Assembly: GCA_946406095.1 (NCBI GenBank)
Contig: CAMJJO010000075.1
Location: 1-8,329 of the forward strand
Length of the DNA stretch: 8,329 nt
Direction: 5' to 3'
Source of the DNA: an uncultured Bacteroidales bacterium
Lineage (GTDB): Bacteria > Bacteroidota > Bacteroidia > Bacteroidales > UBA932
Position 1 is the first letter of the stretch; each line of letters begins with the position of its first letter. Of this stretch, positions 1 to 5,403 are shown one piece after another. The translations under genes and the position numbers were made by a program. The notes under the pieces are model-generated. The model worked only from the letters and a program-made list of their open reading frames with translations. It did not search any database and had not been told where the DNA came from.

Positions 1-815
1 CCACGGACCTTTATATGGTCGGCGAAGTGTGGATGGGCGCATCCGAGGTGGCACCTTACTACGAGGGCCTTCCCGCCTGCTTCGAGTTCGATTTCTGGGA
101 GAGGCTGAAATGGGTGCTGAACCAGCGCACCGGCTGCTATTTCGCCAACGACCTGATGGGATACAGGCAGAAATATGCCGCCGTCCGTCCGGGCGCCATC
201 GCCGCAACCAAACTCACCAATCACGACGAGACCCGCGCCGCCACCATCTTGAATAAAGACCTTGCCAAGCTCAAGCAGGCCGCAGCCTTCCTGATGACGG
301 CAGAAGGCGAGCCCTACATCTATCAAGGCGAGGAACTTGGTTATTGGGGCAAGGACAGCGACGACGGCGGAAGGGACGAACTCGTGCGCACTCCCATAGT
401 CTGGGACAGGGCATTTTCTGCCGCCACGAGGGACCTCGACGGCCATTTCGATATGACACTGGTGACCGACGAGATCTCCGTCGCCGCACAGGAAGCCGAC
501 AAGGAGTCGCTTCTGAGGGTTTATTACGAGTGGACCCACGCCCGCAACAGCTGCCCTGCGCTTGCCGGAGGAAAGATGTCTTCCCACCCCAAATACAACA
601 ACGACAACAGCCAGGACAAGACTGTCGCCGCCTGGTATATGACGGCTTCCAATGGCGCCAAGGCCCTGGTGCTGCATAATGTGGGATCTTCGTCTGTGTC
701 GCTGTCGCTGCCGGATGACAAACTTTCCGATATCGCGGTTTCGCTGGGGGATGTTAAGGTTTCCGGTAGTTACGTGGAGCTCGGAGCGAACTCTTCGGCC
801 GTATTTGTCCAATGA
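1..815 (+). CDS. GH13 alpha-amylase family hydrolase, C-terminal part (5' end cut off by window)
   Basis: An alpha-1,4-glucan hydrolase of family GH13; this fragment carries the second half of the catalytic (beta/alpha)8 barrel and the C-terminal beta-sandwich. The first complete codon is at base 3 and the reading frame is already open there, so the gene starts upstream. Visible GH13 signatures are conserved region III, MVGEVW, with the catalytic acid/base Glu at bases 24-26, and region IV, LTNHDETR, with the transition-state Asp at bases 225-227. These are followed by PYIYQGEELGYWG, a typical late-barrel segment of alpha-amylases. The nucleophile (region II) and any signal peptide lie outside the window. 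About the last 60-70 residues (from VAAWYM, base 627 on) look like the usual small beta domain. The gene ends in TGA followed in frame by TAA and TAA. The next gene begins 18 bases later on the same strand and is also a GH13 enzyme, which suggests a starch-degradation operon. Exact substrate (starch, pullulan or maltodextrin) cannot be told from this part. Confidence 0.9.
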   Translation, partial: TDLYMVGEVWMGASEVAPYYEGLPACFEFDFWERLKWVLNQRTGCYFANDLMGYRQKYAAVRPGAIAATKLTNHDETRAATILNKDLAKLKQAAAFLMTAEGEPYIYQGEELGYWGKDSDDGGRDELVRTPIVWDRAFSAATRDLDGHFDMTLVTDEISVAAQEADKESLLRVYYEWTHARNSCPALAGGKMSSHPKYNNDNSQDKTVAAWYMTASNGAKALVLHNVGSSSVSLSLPDDKLSDIAVSLGDVKVSGSYVELGANSSAVFVQ

Positions 816-833
816 TAATAAAACGAATAGCAT

Positions 834-2126
834 ATGAAATCTAAACCTGTCCTTTTCGCCGCGATTGCGGCCGTAGCGCTGAGCGCCTGCTGCGGTGCTC
901 CCGTGAAAAACGTCCATCCCGAATGGACCTACAACACAGTGGTTTATGAGGTGAACGTCCGCCAGTTCAGCCCCGAGGGCACGTTCAAGGGCGTCGAGGC
1001 CCAGCTGCCCCGCCTGAAGGACCTGGGGGTCGACATCCTCTGGCTGATGCCCATCAACGAAATCGGCACCGAAGGCCGCAAGGGCACTCTCGGCAGCTAC
1101 TATGCCATCTCCGACTACAAGGCCGTGAACCCCGAGTTCGGCACGATGCAGGACTTCGAGGACCTGCTTGCCGCCGCCCATGAGCAGGGCTTCCGCGTGA
1201 TCCTGGACTGGGTGGCCAACCAGACCGCACCCGACAATGTGTGGATGACGGAGAAACCCGCCGATTTCTATGAGAGGGATTCCCTCGGAAACGCCATCTG
1301 GGAGTATGACTGGACCGACACCCGCAGCCTCAACTACGAGAACAAGGAGGTCTGGTATGCCCAGGAGGATGCGATGCGCTTCTGGCTCGACAAGGGAGTG
1401 GACGGATTCCGCTGCGATGCCGCCGGCGAGATGCCTTCCGAGACCTGGCAGTACCTGGTGCCCGCCCTGCGCCGCGCATATCCCGAAATCTATCTGCTCG
1501 CAGAGGCGGAAAAGCCTGAGTTTACGGCAGATACGATGTTCGACGCCACCTATGCCTGGGAGATGCATCACATCGAGAACGCCATCGGTAACGGCCCCGC
1601 CAACAAGGACGGCGTGAAGACCGCGGCCGAACTCCGCGAGTATCTTGAAAAGGATGCGGTGAACACCCCGGCATCCGCTTTCCGCCTGGCATTCACCTCG
1701 AACCACGACGAGAACTCCTGGAACGGCACCGAGTTCGAGCGCCTGGGAGATGCCTGGAAGGTGATGGAGGTGCTGAATTTCACCCTTCCCAAGACCCAGC
1801 CCCTCATCTACACCGGGCAGGAAATCGGCCTGGACCGCAGGCTCGAGTTCTTCGAAAAAGATCCCATAAGCGACTGGACTTCAAACGAATACACCGCTTT
1901 CTACAAGTCTCTGGTCGAGCTCAAGCACTCCAATCCGGCCCTTGCAGCAGGAGAGCGCGGAGGCAAGGTCAAGTGGATAGAAACCGGAGATCCCGACGTG
2001 CTGGCCTTCTCGCGCAAGGTCTGCGGAAACAAGGTGACGGTGTATGCCAACCTGAGCGCTGAACCCTCCGAGCCCATCAAGGGCGAGTCCCTTCCTGCAT
2101 GGGGATACAAAATCATAGAGAAGTAG
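834..2126 (+). CDS. GH13 alpha-amylase family lipoprotein
   Basis: A 430-residue glycoside hydrolase predicted to cleave alpha-glucans outside the cytoplasm. Residues 1-18 form a lipoprotein signal peptide (Lys2 and Lys4, hydrophobic core, lipobox LSAC), so Cys19 would be lipidated; Cys20 follows directly. The barrel begins at about residue 34 (TVVYEVNVRQFSPEGTF). Region I is DWVANQ (Asp125, Asn129), where most relatives have His in place of Gln130. Region II is GFRCDAA with nucleophile Asp195. Region III is LLAEAE with acid/base Glu224. Region IV is SNHDEN with Asp292. QPLIYTGQEIGL (residues 322-333) is the following barrel segment, and the last 60 or so residues form a short beta domain. 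All three catalytic carboxylates are present, so it is probably active. The ATG at 834 gives the complete signal peptide, which supports this start. It lies 18 bases after another GH13 gene and 2 bases before malQ, so the three are probably co-transcribed. Specificity among alpha-amylase, neopullulanase and maltogenic types is not resolved. Confidence 0.93.
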   Translation: MKSKPVLFAAIAAVALSACCGAPVKNVHPEWTYNTVVYEVNVRQFSPEGTFKGVEAQLPRLKDLGVDILWLMPINEIGTEGRKGTLGSYYAISDYKAVNPEFGTMQDFEDLLAAAHEQGFRVILDWVANQTAPDNVWMTEKPADFYERDSLGNAIWEYDWTDTRSLNYENKEVWYAQEDAMRFWLDKGVDGFRCDAAGEMPSETWQYLVPALRRAYPEIYLLAEAEKPEFTADTMFDATYAWEMHHIENAIGNGPANKDGVKTAAELREYLEKDAVNTPASAFRLAFTSNHDENSWNGTEFERLGDAWKVMEVLNFTLPKTQPLIYTGQEIGLDRRLEFFEKDPISDWTSNEYTAFYKSLVELKHSNPALAAGERGGKVKWIETGDPDVLAFSRKVCGNKVTVYANLSAEPSEPIKGESLPAWGYKIIEK

Positions 2127-2128
2127 TT

Positions 2129-3994
2129 ATGCTGAATTTCAAGATTGAGTATCATACCCGCTGGGGAGAATCTCTGGCGCTGGTAGGCGCGGACGACAAG
2201 GTCTGGCCTATGAACTACACCTCCGACGGCATCTGGACGCTGAGCATTCCCTCTGCAAAATCCGACCTCCTCAAAGACTACTTCTATGTGGTGATCGAGG
2301 ACGGTCTGTGGATGCGCACCGAGTGGGCTCACCATCACCGTTCGAAGGAGGATGCAAAGCAGACGATCTGCGATGCGTGGATTGACTGCCCCATCCCCGG
2401 ATGCCCCTTCCCCCGCGAGCACTCGGCTGCAATTTTCGACCAACCAGGATATCGCGGAGCAGGCACGGCAATCCCCGTTTTCTCCCTACGCAGCGAAGAG
2501 GGTTTCGGGGTGGGCGAATTCAACGATATCCCCCGTTTCGTAGACTGGATGGAGCGCACCGGACAGAGCGTCCTTCAGCTTCTTCCCATCAACGATACCA
2601 CCCGCCACGGAAAGTGGTCGGACTCCTATCCCTATAGCCCGGTCTCTTCCTTCGCCCTGCATCCGATCTACATCCATCTTCCCGATGTGGGCATTAAAGA
2701 AGATGCCACCTACAAGGCTCTCCGGAAGGAACTGAACGCACTCCCGACCGTGGATTACCCAAGGGTGGTCGAGCTCAAAATCAAGTATCTGCTGAAGGCT
2801 TATGCAGAGCGCGGCGGAAAAGACCTCGCCACCCCCGCCTGCAAACGCTTCGTCAAGGAAAACGCCTACTGGCTGGAACCTTATGCTGAATTCTGCGCCC
2901 GCAGGGACGGCAACGACGCGGACTTCTACCGCTGGGTGCAGTTCCATCTCGACAAGCAACTCTCCAAAGCGGTCAAGTACGCCCACGAAAAAGGAGTGTT
3001 CCTCAAGGGCGACCTCCCCATCGGAGTGGGCCGGGACAGCGTGGATGCAGCCAGCTATCCTCAGCTCTACAACCTCGACTCCAGCGCCGGTGCTCCGCCG
3101 GATTTCTTCAGCGCGGACGGACAGAACTGGGGTTTCCCTACCTATAACTGGGACGAGATGGCAAAGGACGACTATGCCTGGTGGAAGGCCCGCCTCCGCA
3201 CCATGGCAAAGTATTTCGACGCCTTCCGCATCGACCACATCCTGGGCTTCTTCCGCATCTGGGAGATTCCTCTTCCGCACAAGAGCGGCCTGCTGGGGCA
3301 CTTCAACCCCGCGATGCCTTTCAGCCGCGAGGAGATAGAGCATCTCGGCCTGCCCATCCTGGGGCTGTTCATAGAAGACCCCCGCAAGCCGGGCTGGTTC
3401 CATCCCCTCATCACTCCTGATACATCGGGGCTCGATCCTTGGCAGAAACAGCGCTTCGACGCCCTCTACACCGATTTCTTCTATCACAGGCACAACGACT
3501 TCTGGGCCCGCAACGCGATGAAGAAGCTTCCCAAGCTCCTGAGCTGCACCGGAATGCTGGCCTGCGGCGAAGATCTGGGGATGGTGCCGGACTGCGTGCC
3601 GGGCGTGATGGATCACGAGAAGATCCTCTCCCTGGAGATGCAGCGAATGGAGAAAGGCCGCCCCTGGCCCTATCTGAGCGTGGTGGCGACATCCTCGCAC
3701 GACATGACCTCCATCCGCCTCTGGAACGGGGATGACAAGAGCCCCGAGGAGTGCCGGAGCCTTCTGAAGGCGCATCTGGACGCCTGCAGCATGCTGGCCA
3801 TCTTCCCTCTCCAGGACTGGCTTTCGATGGATGGCGGCCTGCGCTGGCCCAAGCCTGCCGAAGAGCGCATCAACGATCCGGCCGACCCTGACAACAAGTG
3901 GTGCTGGAGGATGCATCTGACCACGAAGCAGTTGCTGGAGAACTCCGCATTCTGCTCTGCGGTGGCGACTTTGGTGAAAGACAGCGGACGCTAG
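2129..3994 (+). CDS. malQ: 4-alpha-glucanotransferase (amylomaltase, GH77), compact form
   Basis: Transfers alpha-1,4-glucan segments between malto-oligosaccharides, releasing glucose and longer chains; expected in the cytoplasm, as no signal peptide is seen. The product is 621 residues from the ATG at 2129. An earlier in-frame ATG at 2099 would overlap the upstream gene and add ten residues before the domain begins, so 2129 is preferred. Residues 1-72 resemble a reduced CBM20 starch-binding domain (FKIEYHTRWGESLALVG; MRTEW at 62-66). GH77 starts near 114 with AIPVFSLRSEEGFGVGEF and LLPINDTT. The typical loop GAPPDFFSADGQNWGFPTYN is at 321-340. Catalytic residues are Asp369 in FRIDH (nucleophile), Glu481 in GEDLG (acid/base) and Asp525 in SSHDM. 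From memory, Bacteroidetes and plant DPE2-type relatives are near 900 residues, with two CBM20 domains and an insertion in GH77; here the second CBM20 and the insertion appear absent. The gene is 2 bases downstream of the GH13 lipoprotein gene, so translational coupling is likely. Confidence 0.95.
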   Translation: MLNFKIEYHTRWGESLALVGADDKVWPMNYTSDGIWTLSIPSAKSDLLKDYFYVVIEDGLWMRTEWAHHHRSKEDAKQTICDAWIDCPIPGCPFPREHSAAIFDQPGYRGAGTAIPVFSLRSEEGFGVGEFNDIPRFVDWMERTGQSVLQLLPINDTTRHGKWSDSYPYSPVSSFALHPIYIHLPDVGIKEDATYKALRKELNALPTVDYPRVVELKIKYLLKAYAERGGKDLATPACKRFVKENAYWLEPYAEFCARRDGNDADFYRWVQFHLDKQLSKAVKYAHEKGVFLKGDLPIGVGRDSVDAASYPQLYNLDSSAGAPPDFFSADGQNWGFPTYNWDEMAKDDYAWWKARLRTMAKYFDAFRIDHILGFFRIWEIPLPHKSGLLGHFNPAMPFSREEIEHLGLPILGLFIEDPRKPGWFHPLITPDTSGLDPWQKQRFDALYTDFFYHRHNDFWARNAMKKLPKLLSCTGMLACGEDLGMVPDCVPGVMDHEKILSLEMQRMEKGRPWPYLSVVATSSHDMTSIRLWNGDDKSPEECRSLLKAHLDACSMLAIFPLQDWLSMDGGLRWPKPAEERINDPADPDNKWCWRMHLTTKQLLENSAFCSAVATLVKDSGR

Positions 3995-5274
3995 AATACC
4001 GAGCTGCCGTAGGAGCGTTTGGTGAAGGTGTAGGAGGATTCCGCACCCACCACCTCGTTGTCGCTTTCCGCCTCTACGCGGCTGCGGTCGATGAGCACTC
4101 CGTGAAGCAGGAAGTCCATTTCCGTCTTCTGCAGATCCTTGTTGGCAGCGACCAACTGCGACTGGAGCCCGGGCAGCCGGGCTTCTTTCTTTCTGATCTT
4201 GTCCGCCATCTCCTCTTTCTGGGAGGGAGGGGCGCTGTTGTAGAAACCCCGCAGCGTCTGCAGTTCCCGGTTCACGCGGGAGATTTCTTCCCGGAGGCGG
4301 CGCACCTCGGCGGCCTTGCGGGCATAGAGGGCGGTGTTGGGATCTGTTGCCTTGGATGTGGACATCGCACTCTTGTTATCCACTTTTTTCAGGTCCCGGG
4401 GAGGATCCAGTCGGCAGACTTTCTGCAGGTCTTCCACGCTGCTGACGGGCGTGCTGACGGGCACCACCTCATATTCCAGCACATAGATGCTCACGCTGTC
4501 GGCGGCGCAATGGCGATTGCTGGCAAAGATGCTGTAGCGGCCGTCCGGGGAGTTTATGAAGAGGAAGTCGTCGTAAGGGGATGAATACGGGAAACCCATG
4601 TTTTTTGGCTCTCCCCAACGCCCGTCCGGACGGCGTTCGCAAACGTAGAGATCGTATCCTCCCATTCCGAAAAGGCCTCTGGAGGCGAAATAGAGCTTGC
4701 CGCCGCTCACCATTGGGTAGATTTCGTCCTCGGAGGATGAGAAAGGCATGCGGTAGGGCGAGGACCAGCGGCCGCCTAAGTCCCTGGCGTAGTAGATGTT
4801 GCGTATTCCCTGGGCATCCCGCATCGACCAGTACGCCTCGGTGCTGCCACGAGGGAACCAGACTGCCGGCGCATCCGGCGAGGCGAGTGTGTCCAGGCGG
4901 TTCGGAGACGGCCTCCAGCCCCTGTCGGCGAGGGGATAATAGAGGAAGAAATCCTTTCGGGAGAAGTTCTTGCGGGCCACCACTTTCGGGCGCTGGCAGT
5001 ATTTGGCCATCGCCTGGCCGTTCCGGCTCTGGGAAAGGCGCTTTTCTATCTCGGCGCGGCGGGCAAGGTCGTCGCACTTGTAATAGGCTTCCTCATAGGC
5101 CTTTACCGCGGCGGCGAAGTCGTAGTCGGCGTGGTAGGCCTCCCCGTCCATCATCAGCACCTCGTATTCCGGCACCGGAAGGGGCACGCCCTGGTATCGC
5201 TGGGCATCGAGCACCGGGGCCGAAGCCAGGATGGCCACAGCCAGAAACAGTGCTTTTTCAATGCCCGAATTCAT
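3991..5274 (-). CDS. Secreted PD40/WD40-like propeller protein with TPR-like N-terminus and coiled-coil C-terminus
   Basis: Function unknown; a 427-residue exported protein of a type I recognise from Bacteroidales genomes. From the ATG at 5274, residues 1-24 form a signal peptide (MNSGIEK, hydrophobic core, SAPVLDAQ with likely cleavage after Ala24); no lipobox cysteine is present. An earlier in-frame ATG at 5319 would place 15 residues before the signal and lies upstream of the likely promoter, so it is rejected. Residues about 45-90 are helical and TPR-like (DYDFAAAVKAYEEAYYKC). Residues about 135-265 carry propeller motifs: DEIYPMVSGGKLYFASRG, GMGGYDLYV, DDFLFINSPDGRYSIFASNR. Residues about 316-388 are rich in Lys, Arg, Glu and Leu and should form a coiled coil. 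PorE-like proteins share the TPR plus PD40 order but end in an OmpA peptidoglycan-binding domain, which is missing here. Scaffolding in the periplasm or at the outer membrane is an inference. The gene converges on malQ and shares its CTAG stop, and is divergent from secDF. Confidence 0.85.
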   Translation of the reverse strand: MNSGIEKALFLAVAILASAPVLDAQRYQGVPLPVPEYEVLMMDGEAYHADYDFAAAVKAYEEAYYKCDDLARRAEIEKRLSQSRNGQAMAKYCQRPKVVARKNFSRKDFFLYYPLADRGWRPSPNRLDTLASPDAPAVWFPRGSTEAYWSMRDAQGIRNIYYARDLGGRWSSPYRMPFSSSEDEIYPMVSGGKLYFASRGLFGMGGYDLYVCERRPDGRWGEPKNMGFPYSSPYDDFLFINSPDGRYSIFASNRHCAADSVSIYVLEYEVVPVSTPVSSVEDLQKVCRLDPPRDLKKVDNKSAMSTSKATDPNTALYARKAAEVRRLREEISRVNRELQTLRGFYNSAPPSQKEEMADKIRKKEARLPGLQSQLVAANKDLQKTEMDFLLHGVLIDRSRVEAESDNEVVGAESSYTFTKRSYGSSVF

Positions 5275-5297
5275 TAAAAAACTGATATTACAGTCTG

Positions 5298-5305
5298 CAA
5301 AATTA
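5298..5305 (-). promoter_or_regulatory. Bacteroidetes-type -7 promoter element for the PD40 protein gene
   Basis: Read on the minus strand this is TAATTTTG followed by C, an exact match to the TAnnTTTG element used by the Bacteroidetes primary sigma factor. It lies 23 bases before the ATG at 5274, so the transcript leader would be only about 15-20 bases long. No TTTG (-33) element is found at the expected 19-21 base distance, which lowers confidence. Its position downstream of the alternative ATG at 5319 supports the shorter reading frame. Confidence 0.5.
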
Positions 5306-5346
5306 AGAAATAACGCCAAGATAATTTCTTTATTGAAAAAAAAACG

Positions 5347-5355
5347 TAACTTTGC
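5347..5355 (+). promoter_or_regulatory. Bacteroidetes-type -7 promoter element for secDF
   Basis: TAACTTTGC is an exact TAnnTTTG match in the AT-rich region before secDF. A degenerate -33 candidate, TTTC at 5325-5328, sits 18 bases upstream, slightly closer than the usual 19-21. A run of nine A residues (5336-5344) lies between them. Transcription would start near 5361, giving a leader of roughly 40 bases that is almost entirely A and T. No clear purine-rich Shine-Dalgarno sequence precedes the ATG at 5404, as is common in this phylum. Confidence 0.6.
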
Positions 5356-5371
5356 GGGCTAATTCGCTGAA

Positions 5372-5388
5372 TTTAATTTTTAATTAAA
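5372..5388. repeat. AT-only inverted repeat in the secDF leader
   Basis: TTTAATT (5372-5378) and AATTAAA (5382-5388) are exact reverse complements separated by TTT. The element lies 15 bases before the secDF start codon, inside the predicted leader. With only A-T pairs the hairpin would be weak, and such repeats occur by chance in AT-rich sequence, so a regulatory role is not claimed. Confidence 0.3.
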
Positions 5389-5403
5389 ACTTATAATTTC
5401 GTT

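Noticed and set aside
15..17. ATG at 15 as the true start of the first amylase
   Set aside because: The frame is open upstream (codons for Thr-Asp-Leu-Tyr precede it), and this Met lies within conserved region III, in the middle of a GH13 barrel.
2099..2128. Ten-residue N-terminal extension of MalQ from the ATG at 2099
   Set aside because: It would overlap the end of the GH13 lipoprotein gene, and the CBM20-like domain begins right after the ATG at 2129.
2486..3916. Minus-strand open frame of 476 codons opposite malQ
   Set aside because: It is codon-aligned antisense to malQ, whose GH77 catalytic motifs are intact; the product has no recognisable motif and is explained by GC-rich codon use.
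3960..4060. Possible bidirectional terminator between malQ and the PD40 protein gene
   Set aside because: No GC-rich hairpin followed by a T run could be found on either strand, and the two coding regions overlap.
3898..4584. Plus-strand open frame of 228 codons overlapping the end of malQ and the PD40 protein gene
   Set aside because: It lies antisense to the PD40 protein gene, which has a signal peptide and recognisable motifs; the plus-strand product resembles nothing known.
5275..5319. Longer N-terminus of the PD40 protein starting at the ATG at 5319
   Set aside because: It would put 15 residues before a normal signal peptide and start upstream of the likely -7 promoter element at 5298-5305.
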